64,000 nucleotides of DNA. It comes from Polynucleobacter sp. SHI8. GTDB lineage: Bacteria > Pseudomonadota > Gammaproteobacteria > Burkholderiales > Burkholderiaceae. The translations under genes and the position numbers were made by a program. This document shows, in pieces, positions 7,234-16,159 of the stretch. The stretch lies in NCBI RefSeq assembly GCF_027944005.1, contig NZ_AP027204.1, positions 310,001 through 374,000 on the forward strand. The letters run 5' to 3'. A model generated the notes under the pieces. That model was not told the DNA's origin, searched no databases, and saw only the letters and a program-made list of their open reading frames with translations. Numbering within the stretch: position 1 is the stretch's first letter; each line of letters starts with the position of its first letter.

Positions 7234-7729
7234 CTTCCCCATCCTGTATGGTGATACAAAAATTAGCCATTTCTACGGCAGCCAAGGCGCAGTCCTTACC
7301 TTTTTGTTCAACTCTTGCGCGTGCTTGTTCATCCGTATCAACCGTTAGTATCCCATTGGCAATCGGAATGCCAAGATCAAGACTGACACGAGTAATGCCA
7401 GCACCAGACTCATTGGATACAAGCTCAAAATGATAAGTTTCACCTCGCACCACGGCACCTAAGGCAATCAAGGCATCAAATTCACCGGATTCAGCTAATT
7501 TTTGTAAGGCAAGGGGTATTTCTAATGCGCCTGGCACGGTGGTGAGCAAAATATCATCGGTAGAAACGCCTAAACGTAGGAGTTCTTGGATACAACTTTG
7601 TGTAAGTGCATGGCAATACTCTTCGTTAAATCTTGCTTGCACAATAGCAATACTAATCTGCGCACCTTCTAAGTTGGGCTCTAAAAAGTCGATTTGTCCG
7701 ATTTCTTCATTGGGCTGATTTTCATTCAT
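7223..7729 (-). CDS. ribH: 6,7-dimethyl-8-ribityllumazine synthase
   Basis: Condenses 5-amino-6-ribitylaminouracil with 3,4-dihydroxybutanone 4-phosphate to lumazine, the penultimate riboflavin step; assembles as large cytosolic oligomers. Family motifs present: VQARFNEEYC, TVPGALEIPLAL, ALGAVVRGETYHFELV and NGILTVDT. The 168-residue length is normal. ATG 7729 is chosen over an upstream TTG (7735) because AAGGAA lies at the right distance. The gene is 54 bp from ribBA and overlaps nusB. Confidence 0.94.
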   Translation of the reverse strand: MNENQPNEEIGQIDFLEPNLEGAQISIAIVQARFNEEYCHALTQSCIQELLRLGVSTDDILLTTVPGALEIPLALQKLAESGEFDALIALGAVVRGETYHFELVSNESGAGITRVSLDLGIPIANGILTVDTDEQARARVEQKGKDCALAAVEMANFCITIQDGEDAS

Positions 7730-7783
7730 GATCAAATTTCCTTAAGGTGAAGTGGACGATAAAGTAAGACTATATAACAAGTA

Positions 7784-8914
7784 TTACTGAACTTCTACAT
7801 ATCCAACAACTTCTAGCTGATAAGCGGCCATTCCGGAGAGTGGACCAGGCTTATTCATGAGTTGCATTTTGCCAACCCCTTGATCTTTAAGTATTTGTGC
7901 ACCGATACCGTAAGTCCTAAAGTCATGCTTGCGGATTGCCGGGGAATTTAGTGTTTGTTCAGTTTTTGATTCGAATTCTTTAAACCAATGATGGGATTGA
8001 GATTTGTCAGAATCCACATTTAATAAAACAGCGACGCCACAGGCCGAATTTGAAATTTTTTCTAAAGCCTTATCTAAAGGCCATGAATGAAAATGTGCGC
8101 CTTGATCTAAAAAGTCCAAAAAAATAGTGGGTTCATGCACACGAACCAAAGTAAGCTCATCAGGACGAGGGGTACCTACGGAGAGGGCTAAATGTAAATG
8201 TTGGTTAGGGACATCTTGATACAGTGTCCCTAAAAATTCACCCCAAGCGGTTTTAAAGGTTTTTTTACCGATGGCTTTGACCATACTTTCATTTTGGCTA
8301 CGATATTTAATCAAATCAACAATCGTGCCAATCTTCATTTGATGCTCTTTAGCAAATTCAATTAAATCAGGTAGGCGAGCCATTGTCCCGTCATCGTTCA
8401 TGATTTCACAAATCACAGAAGCTGGTTTGCATCCTGCTAAAGCAGCGAAGTCACATCCTGCCTCGGTATGGCCTGATCGAACTAAAACACCACCAGGCTG
8501 TGCCATGAGTGGAAAAATATGCCCAGGCTGGACAATACTTTGTGGACCAGCATCTTTTGCTACGGCAGTCAAAATGGTGTGGGCGCGATCAGCAGCAGAA
8601 ATCCCCGTCGTAACCCCTTGGGCAGCTTCAATAGAAACTGTAAAGTTGGTCCCCATCGAAGCACCATTATCCCGAACCATGAGTGGTAACTTTAGCTGCT
8701 CACAATGTTCTCTTGTCAGAGTTAAGCAAATTAAGCCTCGACCAAAGCGCGCCATAAAATTAATGGCCTCAGCAGTCACATGTTCGGCGGCGATCACTAA
8801 ATCACCTTCATTTTCACGGTCTTCTTCATCAATCAAAATCACCATCTTGCCCGCGCGCATATCGGCAATGATGTCAGTGGTAGGACTTAAATATTGAGAT
8901 AGTTCGTTCGTCAT
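7784..8914 (-). CDS. ribBA: 3,4-dihydroxy-2-butanone-4-phosphate synthase with degenerate GTP cyclohydrolase II domain
   Basis: The N-terminal half (about 1-205) is an intact RibB domain that makes dihydroxybutanone phosphate from ribulose 5-phosphate: the acidic loop ILIDEEDRENEGDLV, the GTNFTVSIEA stretch and HTEAGCDFAALAG. The C-terminal half (about 210-376) aligns with GTP cyclohydrolase II but lacks its zinc-site cysteines: where CLTGD...CDC is expected it reads VHEPTIFLDF...FHSWP. The catalytic arginine-rich loop is also absent. Only the terminal FRTYGIGAQILKDQGVGKM is well kept. So only the RibB activity is expected and GTP cyclohydrolase II should be encoded elsewhere. Start ATG overlaps the ribE stop by 4 bp (ATGA). 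Confidence 0.92.
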   Translation of the reverse strand: MTNELSQYLSPTTDIIADMRAGKMVILIDEEDRENEGDLVIAAEHVTAEAINFMARFGRGLICLTLTREHCEQLKLPLMVRDNGASMGTNFTVSIEAAQGVTTGISAADRAHTILTAVAKDAGPQSIVQPGHIFPLMAQPGGVLVRSGHTEAGCDFAALAGCKPASVICEIMNDDGTMARLPDLIEFAKEHQMKIGTIVDLIKYRSQNESMVKAIGKKTFKTAWGEFLGTLYQDVPNQHLHLALSVGTPRPDELTLVRVHEPTIFLDFLDQGAHFHSWPLDKALEKISNSACGVAVLLNVDSDKSQSHHWFKEFESKTEQTLNSPAIRKHDFRTYGIGAQILKDQGVGKMQLMNKPGPLSGMAAYQLEVVGYVEVQ

Positions 8915-9576
8915 TGTTTTTTACCCATGCTGGGATCTACGGTTAACATTCTTTCTAGATAGCGAGCGATTAAATCTACTTCTAGATTGATTTGATCACC
9001 AACCTTTAAAAATTGTAAGGTGGTGTTCTCAAGAGTGTGAGGAATCAAATTGATATGAATACGGCAAAATTGCTGACCTTCATGGTTCATGTCTTCAACT
9101 TGATTAACGGTTAAAGATGTCCCATTGATGACCACTGAACCCTTGTAAGCAAGGTATTTAGCCAGTGAGAAAGGCGCATCAATAGATAAATGCCAAGAGC
9201 TCGAATTTTGCGAGGCATCGGCATCACTTTGAACTACATAAAACTCTGCGACTGTAGCGATACCATCCACATGACCACTGACTAAATGTCCACCTAGGCG
9301 ATCGTTAAATCGCAAAGCCTTTTCTAAATTGACAGGACCGGGGACAGATAAGCCAGAAGTTTTGGAGATAGATTCTGCAGAGATATCAATCGCAAAAGAG
9401 TTCGAAGAGGGAGTAAGTTCTACCACCGTCATACAAGCACCTTGGATTGCAATACTGTCGCCTAGAATCACATCGGATAAATCGAGTTTTCCAGCATCGA
9501 TGCTTAAGCGAAACCCATCCCCAAAAGGATGAACATGAGTAATTTTGCCGATTGAGGCGATAATTCCTGTAAACAT
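8911..9576 (-). CDS. ribE: Riboflavin synthase, alpha subunit
   Basis: Dismutates two lumazine molecules to riboflavin. Two lumazine-binding repeats are visible: MFTGIIASIG at the start, with GACMTVVEL and NLEKALRFNDRLGGHLVSGHVDG, then a second repeat with GTSLTVNQV and NLIPHTLENTTL. Length 221 residues, normal. The start is set at the MFTGI methionine, which is nearly invariant in the family; an in-frame GTG five codons upstream (9591) exists. Overlaps ribBA by 4 bp and follows ribD by 45 bp. Confidence 0.93.
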   Translation of the reverse strand: MFTGIIASIGKITHVHPFGDGFRLSIDAGKLDLSDVILGDSIAIQGACMTVVELTPSSNSFAIDISAESISKTSGLSVPGPVNLEKALRFNDRLGGHLVSGHVDGIATVAEFYVVQSDADASQNSSSWHLSIDAPFSLAKYLAYKGSVVINGTSLTVNQVEDMNHEGQQFCRIHINLIPHTLENTTLQFLKVGDQINLEVDLIARYLERMLTVDPSMGKKQ

Positions 9577-9621
9577 CCCTCTATTATCCACGAAGGGACA
9601 CAGATTTGCTGATTGAGGATG

Positions 9622-10737
9622 CTATTGCGACTTCATGAGTCGCACGCGAAGATCACTCCCAAGAATTTGCTGATCGATAAATTCCCAAGCATTTTTATTT
9701 GGTAAAGATTCTAGAGGACCTATATTGGCTAGTCCTGATCCAAATCCCAGAAGCTGTGGAGCCAAATAAAGTAAGAGCTCATCCACACAGTTTTCACGGA
9801 TGAGGGAGCCATTTAATTTGAAACCCGCTTCAACATGAACTTCATTAGCTTCATAGTTGGCCGCTAAGTGTTTAAGAACTGCGGGAAGGTCAACCTTACC
9901 ATTTTGATTCGGAATTTCTATGACTTGTATATTCATGTCAATTAACGCCGACTTTTTTTCTCTCGATGGACTAGATTCAGAGGAGGCACAATAAATAATA
10001 GTCGCGCCGTTATGGAGCATGTGGGCATCCAGCGGTACATCTAATTTAGAATCAATGATTGCTCTTAAAGGTTGCTTCATGATGGGCACACCCCGAACAT
10101 TTAGCTGTGGATTATCAGCAAGAACAGTACCGATACCGGTTAATAAGACATTGGCTTGAGAGCGCCACAGATGTCCATCAGCCCTTGCTTGTTCACTCGT
10201 AATCCACTGACTTTGACCATTCGGTAAAGCGGTAACACCATCTATACTGGAAGCCATTTTTAAGCGTACCCAGGGAGACCCCTCTTTCATGCGCTTCATA
10301 AAGCCCAAGTTCTGCATCATGGCTTGCAACTCAAAAAGACCAAAATGTACTTCAATTCCTTGGGCTTGAAGCTGTGCCACACCTTGACCACTCACAAGTG
10401 GATTAGGGTCTAATGTAGCGATAAAGATCTTTGCGATTTTTGCTTCAATTAAAGCATTGGTACAAGGAGGCGTTTTGCCATGATGACAACAAGGCTCTAA
10501 GGTGACATAGACCGTGGCCCCTTGAAGATTATGGCCCTGTTGCCTCGCATCTTGTAATGCCATGATTTCCGCATGATGACTGCCTACTACTTGAGTAAAT
10601 CCTTGACCAATAATTTGGTTATTTTTTACGATGATACAACCAACCCTTGGATTAGGATCACTGACACCCCTTGCCTCTATGGCCAATTGCAATGCTTGGA
10701 GCATAAAGGATTGATCTTGAGTATCGAAAGTGCTCAT
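9622..10737 (-). CDS. ribD: Bifunctional pyrimidine deaminase/reductase RibD
   Basis: Performs the deamination and NADPH-dependent reduction of early riboflavin biosynthesis. The N-terminal CMP/dCMP-deaminase-like domain has DPNPRVGCIIV, the zinc-binding HAEIMAL and PCCHHGKTPPC. The C-terminal reductase domain (about 150-371) has RLKMASSIDGVTAL, VLLTGIGTVLADNPQLNVR and VEAGFKLNGSLI. Length is typical. It starts two bases downstream of the queC stop, so it is translated from the same message. No FMN riboswitch was seen upstream. Confidence 0.94.
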   Translation of the reverse strand: MSTFDTQDQSFMLQALQLAIEARGVSDPNPRVGCIIVKNNQIIGQGFTQVVGSHHAEIMALQDARQQGHNLQGATVYVTLEPCCHHGKTPPCTNALIEAKIAKIFIATLDPNPLVSGQGVAQLQAQGIEVHFGLFELQAMMQNLGFMKRMKEGSPWVRLKMASSIDGVTALPNGQSQWITSEQARADGHLWRSQANVLLTGIGTVLADNPQLNVRGVPIMKQPLRAIIDSKLDVPLDAHMLHNGATIIYCASSESSPSREKKSALIDMNIQVIEIPNQNGKVDLPAVLKHLAANYEANEVHVEAGFKLNGSLIRENCVDELLLYLAPQLLGFGSGLANIGPLESLPNKNAWEFIDQQILGSDLRVRLMKSQ

Positions 10738-10739
10738 CT

Positions 10740-11468
10740 TTATTTTTGATAGAGGGTTGGATCTACTACCCCTGCTTCCTTAAAGCCAGTTTGCCTGAGT
10801 CCACAGGATTCACAAATTCCACAGGCATATCCCTGTTCATTAGCTTGATAACAGGAAACCGTTTGAGAAAAATCAACACCCAATGAAATACCCGTTTGAA
10901 TGATTTGTGCTTTTGTCATGGAAATAATCGGAGCATGAACTCTAACCGTATGATTCTCCACACCCACGCGTGTTGCAAGATTGGCAAGCGTTTCAAATGA
11001 CTTGACATACTCAGGTCGACAATCTGGATAACCCGAATAATCAACCGCATTTGCCCCAAAGAAAATATCTGTTGCACTTAGGGCTTCCATCCAGCCTAAT
11101 GCGCAGGAGAGCATAATCGTATTCCGGGCAGGGACATACGTAATAGGAATATTTTGATGAGGCGTGTTTGTTTTGGAAGTAGGTAATTCTAGCGCCATAT
11201 CCGTTAGTGCTGAGCCACCAAAACGACGCAGATCTAAATCAATAATTTCATGACGAATGGCGCCGAGTTCGCTTACAATACGGCTAGCAGCATCAAGTTC
11301 TGAAGAATGCCTTTGACCATAGCGAAAAGACAAAGCATAGGGCGTGTAACCTAGACTTTTTACTAAAGCCAAAACCGTTGCAGAATCTAATCCCCCAGAA
11401 AGTAAGACAACTGCGCTGTCTCCAATTTTGCGCGGGGAGAACTGAGAAAAATCTGACATGAGGGTCAT
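10740..11468 (-). CDS. queC: 7-cyano-7-deazaguanine synthase
   Basis: Converts carboxy-deazaguanine to preQ0 with ATP and ammonia in queuosine tRNA biosynthesis. It has the PP-loop VVLLSGGLDSATVL (about residues 18-31) and the zinc knuckle SCYQ...CGICESCGLRQ near the C terminus. Length 242 is slightly longer than usual at the N terminus; an internal ATG (MSDFSQF, codon 4) is an alternative. Start and the cpoB stop share one base (TAATG), showing coupling with the Tol-Pal operon. Confidence 0.93.
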   Translation of the reverse strand: MTLMSDFSQFSPRKIGDSAVVLLSGGLDSATVLALVKSLGYTPYALSFRYGQRHSSELDAASRIVSELGAIRHEIIDLDLRRFGGSALTDMALELPTSKTNTPHQNIPITYVPARNTIMLSCALGWMEALSATDIFFGANAVDYSGYPDCRPEYVKSFETLANLATRVGVENHTVRVHAPIISMTKAQIIQTGISLGVDFSQTVSCYQANEQGYACGICESCGLRQTGFKEAGVVDPTLYQK

Positions 11469-12190
11469 TACTTCAATTTAGCTAAGGCCGAGGCAGCATT
11501 TTCTGCAGCTTTGGTGTTTGGATAATTTTTGGTAATCGACTCTAAAGTTTTACGAGCATCTGACTTTTGACCAGATTCAATTTGGCAATTGGCAATTGTA
11601 TTGAGAGCCTCTGGAACACGTTTATGTTCTGGATATCGTTTGATCAGAGACTGCGCAGTAGATATACCTGCTTTGTAATCTTTTTGAGCGTATTGGGTAT
11701 TGGCTAGCCAATATTTAGCAAGTGGCCAATAAGGGCTACTCGGATACTTACTAATAAAATCAGAGAGGGATTTGTTAGCTTTACTTAAATCACCATTCTG
11801 AAAATCCTTCAGTGCCAAATCATAAGCATCTTTTTCACCAGGTTGAGAAGTTCCTTTGACACCCTCTATCTCTACATCTTGCGGCTCAAATTTTTGTAAG
11901 CGCGCATTGAGTTCTGTGTAGTAGCTTTTCAAACTTTCAGTGAGTTCTTCATGACCTTTCTTTAACTCTTCAATTTGACCGCGAAGCTCTTGGTTTTCCT
12001 GATTCAGTTTGTCGTTCGAAATCGATAATTCTAGAACTGCTTTTTGATTCGTTTTGAGGGACTCTGTAAGAACATTGATTTGTTTCCTTGCATCACCATC
12101 TTCAAACAGTGCCGCATGTGAAGTCCCAGTCAAGGACCCCAGGACCAAACCAATCATCCAATAACGTGTGTATCTCACGTAGAAAGTCAC
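11468..12190 (-). CDS. cpoB: Tol-Pal system protein YbgF / CpoB
   Basis: Periplasmic partner of the Tol complex that coordinates outer-membrane constriction with peptidoglycan synthesis. The 240-residue protein has a signal peptide (cleavage after TSHA, about residue 27), a coiled coil (about 38-95, rich in Q, E and K) and C-terminal TPR-like repeats (about 120-238: YDLALKDFQNGDLSKA, YWLANTQYAQKDYKAG). The GTG start lacks a clear ribosome binding site; a downstream GTG or ATG (codons 5, 12) could be the true start, still leaving a signal peptide. Ten bp after pal. Confidence 0.88.
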   Translation of the reverse strand: MTFYVRYTRYWMIGLVLGSLTGTSHAALFEDGDARKQINVLTESLKTNQKAVLELSISNDKLNQENQELRGQIEELKKGHEELTESLKSYYTELNARLQKFEPQDVEIEGVKGTSQPGEKDAYDLALKDFQNGDLSKANKSLSDFISKYPSSPYWPLAKYWLANTQYAQKDYKAGISTAQSLIKRYPEHKRVPEALNTIANCQIESGQKSDARKTLESITKNYPNTKAAENAASALAKLK

Positions 12191-12199
12191 TAAGAAATA

Positions 12200-12712
12200 T
12201 TATTTGATGTAAACAATATCAGCGCGACGGTTTTCAGCGCGTCCAGAATCATCAGGTGAAGTTGATTTAGGCTTTTCTTTACCGAAACTAACGGCTTCCA
12301 TTTGTGATTCTGAAACACCTAGAAGACTGAGTAATTTACGTACCGCATCAGAACGCTTTTGACCTAAAGCTAAGTTGTATTCTGTAGTACCAGAATCATC
12401 CGTATTACCTTGAATCACAATTTTTTGACTTTTATTTGAATTCAAAAACTGAGCATGTGAATTAATTAACGATTGATCACTTGATTTAACCGTGTAACTA
12501 TCAAAATCAAAGTAAAAACTTTTTTGGTAAATAGGGCTTGCAGGATCATTCCATGGCTCATTTGCATATTTGGAATCTGTGGAGCCGCTACCAGTTTTCT
12601 TGGCAGCTTCAACATCATCCAACTTAACACCGGAGGAACACGCACCCAGTCCAAGAGTAATGAGCGTGAGTACAGCTAAACTTGTGCGACGATTAAATAA
12701 ATGCTTGAACAT
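12200..12712 (-). CDS. pal: Peptidoglycan-associated lipoprotein Pal
   Basis: Outer-membrane lipoprotein that ties the outer membrane to peptidoglycan and to TolB. The lipobox LGLGAC places the lipidated cysteine at about residue 25. The C-terminal OmpA-like domain (about 65-170) has FYFDFDSYTV, the peptidoglycan-binding NTDDSGTTEYNLALGQKR and GRAENRRADIVY. Length is normal. It lies between tolB (72-bp gap) and cpoB. Confidence 0.95.
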   Translation of the reverse strand: MFKHLFNRRTSLAVLTLITLGLGACSSGVKLDDVEAAKKTGSGSTDSKYANEPWNDPASPIYQKSFYFDFDSYTVKSSDQSLINSHAQFLNSNKSQKIVIQGNTDDSGTTEYNLALGQKRSDAVRKLLSLLGVSESQMEAVSFGKEKPKSTSPDDSGRAENRRADIVYIK

Positions 12713-12784
12713 GAGATTCCCTTTAGCTTTAGAAGAGTGACTATTAGTATTTTAGTACATTTTTTTTGATCTTTGAAACACCTA

Positions 12785-14065
12785 TTAATTTAAAAATGGT
12801 CCCCAAGCTGGTTCACGCACGACCGAACCAGGAATACTTAACACTTGTTTCACCTGACCGTCGACTGAAACTGCGGCAAGAACGGGTCTTCCATTGACAC
12901 GAGTTGCATATAGTAAAAATTTACCATTAGCCGCAAAAGTAGGCGTTTCATCATAATTGGTTTGCGTCAAAGCAGTGACTTCGCCAGAACGCAACTCCAT
13001 CAGCTGTAGACGAAAGCCTCCCGAGCGAGCAATGTAAGCTAAATATTTCCCATCAGGTGATAAGCGTGGACTTGTGGCGTAGGCATGCTTAAAGGTGACC
13101 CGTGTGGCATTTGCGCCACTTTCTCCATCTACACCCATGCGGTAAATTTGTGGAGAACCGCCCCGATCGCTAGTGAAATAAATCGATTTACCATCGGCTG
13201 AGAATTGAGGTTCCGTATCAATCGCAGAGCTTCTTGAAACTCTTTTTAAACCAGTACCATCCGCATTGAGGACATACACTTGGGTATTGTTGTCTCGTGA
13301 CAAAGAGACCGCTAGTTTCGAGCCATCGGGTGACCATGAAGGGGCACTGTTATTGCCCTTTTCGTTAGAAAGAATAATGCGCTTACCAGTGGCTAATTCA
13401 TGCACATAGATCACCGGCTTTTTACTTTCAAAAGAAACATAAGCTACACGTTTGCCATCCGGCGACCATGAAGGCGAAATAATAGGTTCTGTACTGGATA
13501 GTGCCTCACGTGGATTTTGACCATCAGAATCAGAAATCATGAGTTGATAGCGACCAGCGTTTTTAACAACATAAGACAAGCGAGTCGAGAAAATACCTCT
13601 CTCACCCGTTAAGCGTTGCACAATATCATCCGCAATGGCATGTCCAGCTTTGCGAAGATTATTGCGATCAACAGTAACGGTTGTGCCACCCAAGGATTGA
13701 TTTTTTGCCACATCATACAAGCGATATTTCACTTCATATTGACCATTTTGCAAAGGCGTCACAGTCCCGATGGCCAAAGCTTGAGCACGACGCGAACTCC
13801 ACATCGAAAAATCAGGCTTGGCATTTTCAGCTACTTCTGTTTCACCACGTTCTACATTTGCAAAATTACCGTTATTCGCAAGGTCTGAACGAACCACATC
13901 GGTCACAAAAGAAGGTAAGCCGGATTCATTTAAAAAACGGGTGATGGCGATGGGATATTGTGTTTGTCCGACTCCCGTAATCTCGATTTGCATTTGTGCA
14001 AAAGCATTTGAGCCAAGGCCCAAGAGAGCAAGAGTAGGTAATAACCAAGCAAGTATTTTTTTCAT
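12785..14065 (-). CDS. tolB: Tol-Pal system beta-propeller protein TolB
   Basis: Periplasmic protein that passes between TolA and Pal during outer-membrane constriction. Signal peptide with AFAQ cleavage near residue 23, an N-terminal alpha/beta domain (to about 165), then a six-bladed propeller with repeated SPSWSPDGKRVAYVS-type blades (SWSPDGSKLAVSL, QFSADGKSIYFTS, RLSPDGKYLAYIA). 426 residues, normal. It follows tolA by 21 bp. Confidence 0.95.
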   Translation of the reverse strand: MKKILAWLLPTLALLGLGSNAFAQMQIEITGVGQTQYPIAITRFLNESGLPSFVTDVVRSDLANNGNFANVERGETEVAENAKPDFSMWSSRRAQALAIGTVTPLQNGQYEVKYRLYDVAKNQSLGGTTVTVDRNNLRKAGHAIADDIVQRLTGERGIFSTRLSYVVKNAGRYQLMISDSDGQNPREALSSTEPIISPSWSPDGKRVAYVSFESKKPVIYVHELATGKRIILSNEKGNNSAPSWSPDGSKLAVSLSRDNNTQVYVLNADGTGLKRVSRSSAIDTEPQFSADGKSIYFTSDRGGSPQIYRMGVDGESGANATRVTFKHAYATSPRLSPDGKYLAYIARSGGFRLQLMELRSGEVTALTQTNYDETPTFAANGKFLLYATRVNGRPVLAAVSVDGQVKQVLSIPGSVVREPAWGPFLN

Positions 14066-14086
14066 TTGTAATCCACGTTAAAGGAA

Positions 14087-14941
14087 TTAATCTTTCGGTC
14101 TAAAAATAAGCATAATCGATTTTGGGACGGTACCATTTTCATCTTTGGGTAAGCTACCAGCATCATCAATTGCCCTTAATACCGCCGCATCCCAATCAGG
14201 TAAGCCACTTGATTTGGCTAGTCTTTTACTCAAGATTTTGCCGTCAGGCGCTAATTCCACTGCCACATTTGCGGCTGGATTACCATCCACCTGAGCGGCG
14301 TTGCCAAAAACAATTCGTGGTTTAATCGCTCGGCGCACTTTATCCGCATAACCTGGCGATGCAACTCCTCCAGTGCCAGTTCCAGAGCCTGTTGTACCAC
14401 CCGATCCACCGCTTTCGGCGCCAGCATCAGCGCGCATTTTTGCAATCCTGTCTGCTCGTTCTTTTTCTTCAGCCGCTTTTTGTTTTGCATCGACTGGCGG
14501 AGCTTTTGGCTTTTCTTTTACCTCTTCTTTAGCCTTGGGTTTTTCTTTGGGGGGTTCTACTTTAGGCTCTGGCTTGGGTTTAACTTCTGCCTTGGGTTTT
14601 TCTTTTTCAACTGGTTTTGGGGGTGTGACTGGCTTTACTTCGACTTTTTTAGGTGGTTCGACTTTAGGTTCCACTTTTTTCTTTTCGATCACAATCTCAG
14701 CTTTTTCATCGATGATAGGCGCCACTTTTTCAATTGGCGTTGTTTCTATCACTTGGGGTGGGGAGTTATCCCATAACTCTACTTCTACTCCAGCGGGTGT
14801 AGAGCTTGTCTTCCAATTGAGGCCGACCATAAACATGAGAGCTAATAGACTATGCGCGGCTAGAGAGAGTAGAAAAGATTTTCTCGTTCCTGGTTCAGGG
14901 TGTTCCCACCGCGAATAGCGCATCGCCGGAGCAATAGCCAT
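14087..14941 (-). CDS. tolA: Tol-Pal energy-transducing protein TolA
   Basis: Inner-membrane protein that carries proton-motive-force energy from TolQR to TolB-Pal. One transmembrane segment (about 24-42, LLSLAAHSLLALMFMVGL), a long Lys/Pro/Glu/Val-rich domain II (about 65-170), a short Gly/Ser linker, and a TonB/TolA-like C-terminal domain III (about 195-284; VDGNPAANVAVELAPDGKIL). At 284 residues it is shorter than E. coli TolA because domain II is short and Pro/Lys-rich rather than Ala-rich. The repetitive DNA of domain II creates long false antisense frames. Confidence 0.9.
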   Translation of the reverse strand: MAIAPAMRYSRWEHPEPGTRKSFLLSLAAHSLLALMFMVGLNWKTSSTPAGVEVELWDNSPPQVIETTPIEKVAPIIDEKAEIVIEKKKVEPKVEPPKKVEVKPVTPPKPVEKEKPKAEVKPKPEPKVEPPKEKPKAKEEVKEKPKAPPVDAKQKAAEEKERADRIAKMRADAGAESGGSGGTTGSGTGTGGVASPGYADKVRRAIKPRIVFGNAAQVDGNPAANVAVELAPDGKILSKRLAKSSGLPDWDAAVLRAIDDAGSLPKDENGTVPKSIMLIFRPKD

Positions 14942-14944
14942 GAC

Positions 14945-15370
14945 TTATTTACTCTTAACGGCTAAACCAACGCGTTTGACGCCGTTTTCTTTGAGTTGTG
15001 ACATAACGTCCATGACGACCTCATAGCGAATCGACTTATCAGCTGCAATGACCATCGGTTGATCAGGGTTTTTGTCAGAGAGCTCACGTGCAAAGGCACC
15101 TAATTGCGTGCGCGTTAGCGTGCGAGTTGCGGCACCATTTTCATTCACTTTAATTTGCTCTTTTTCATTAATATTTAAAAATATCGGGGGTAATGGTTGA
15201 ACTGTCGCGCCACCAACGCTTGGTAGATTCACGACCCCTGGATTAACAAACGGCGCAGTCACCATAAAGATGACAAGCAAGACCAACATGACATCAATAT
15301 AGGGCACGACGTTGATGTCAGACATGGCGCGGCGACGGCCGCTGCGACTACTTCGTTGGATACTTGCCAT
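14945..15370 (-). CDS. tolR: Tol-Pal system proton-channel subunit TolR
   Basis: ExbD/TolR family inner-membrane protein. One transmembrane helix (about 25-43) follows MSDINVVPYIDVMLVLLVIF, containing the Asp predicted to carry protons. The periplasmic domain ends VVMDVMSQLKENGVKRVGL. Start is set at ATG 15370 (MASIQRSS), overlapping tolQ by 23 bp; the longer frame to 15418 would read through tolQ and gives an atypical N terminus. Length 141 matches the family. Confidence 0.92.
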   Translation of the reverse strand: MASIQRSSRSGRRRAMSDINVVPYIDVMLVLLVIFMVTAPFVNPGVVNLPSVGGATVQPLPPIFLNINEKEQIKVNENGAATRTLTRTQLGAFARELSDKNPDQPMVIAADKSIRYEVVMDVMSQLKENGVKRVGLAVKSK

Positions 15371-16016
15371 GAGTTTGTCGTTGCAAAATATTAGTAAATT
15401 CTTCGATAAACGTCTCAAATCGAATCGCTAGACGATCAACATCAGAAGCACTACGGTTATAAAAGACGACAGCAGGAATCGCAGCAAAGAGACCAATCGC
15501 AGTAGCTACCAGTGCCTCTGCAATTCCTGGAGCAACACTTGCTAAGGTGGCTTGTTGCACATTGGCAAGGCCGCGGAAAGAATTCATAATCCCCCAAACC
15601 GTCCCGAACAAACCAATGTAAGGGGATACTGAGCCTACCGATGCTAAAAAAGGCAAATTAGATTCGAGTGAGTCCATTTCTCTTTGGTAGGTAGCTTTCA
15701 TCGCGCGACGGGCTGGATCAATGTCTCTTGCTTTTAAAAATTCTTGCATCCCCGACTGAAAAATTCTTTCTAAAGAGTTGGCATAACTCTTCTGATTGCG
15801 CTGAGCTGCCTCGAGAAGTGTATTGAGGTCGCCACCTGACCAAAAGTTCTTTTCAAAATCTTCCGTAGCTCTTTTGACTGAGCCAAGTGCAAAGCCCTTA
15901 CGAATGATGATAGACCAAGATGCAATCGATAAGGAAACCAGCAGTACCAAAATCAGCTGAACGACAATACTGGCATTCAGGACAAGGCTAATAATTGAAA
16001 GATCTTCGTGTTGCAT
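15348..16016 (-). CDS. tolQ: Tol-Pal system proton-channel subunit TolQ
   Basis: MotA/TolQ/ExbB family protein with three transmembrane helices: about 13-35, 130-155 and 165-190. Family motifs are SVSPYIGLFGTVWGIMNSF and APGIAEALVATAIGLFAAIPAV. With TolR it converts proton flow into TolA motion. It is the first gene of the tol operon; its promoter should lie in the 143-bp divergent gap shared with glyA. 222 residues, normal. Confidence 0.95.
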   Translation of the reverse strand: MQHEDLSIISLVLNASIVVQLILVLLVSLSIASWSIIIRKGFALGSVKRATEDFEKNFWSGGDLNTLLEAAQRNQKSYANSLERIFQSGMQEFLKARDIDPARRAMKATYQREMDSLESNLPFLASVGSVSPYIGLFGTVWGIMNSFRGLANVQQATLASVAPGIAEALVATAIGLFAAIPAVVFYNRSASDVDRLAIRFETFIEEFTNILQRQTHGKYPTK

Positions 16017-16159
16017 GAGTGTATGAGTAATATTTAGTTAGATAGTGTTAAACCACAAAAACAGCGGAATTAATTGAACTTTCATGTGAAGTTTGAGCAT
16101 GTTTTGTATCATATAGGATTGATTGGTATTTTATCCCTAATTCATGAAGGAATTGAAAG

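Noticed and set aside
8400..8897. 165-codon plus-strand open frame
   Set aside because: Antisense to the well-conserved RibB domain of ribBA.
10680..11000. FMN riboswitch for the riboflavin genes
   Set aside because: ribD is preceded at 2 bp by queC and no RFN-like conserved stems were recognised in the operon.
14373..14918. 181-codon plus-strand open frame with Ser/Gly/Phe-rich product
   Set aside because: Mirror of the Lys/Pro/Glu-rich tolA domain II; low-complexity coding bias creates long false antisense frames. The second frame at 14480-14776 has the same cause.
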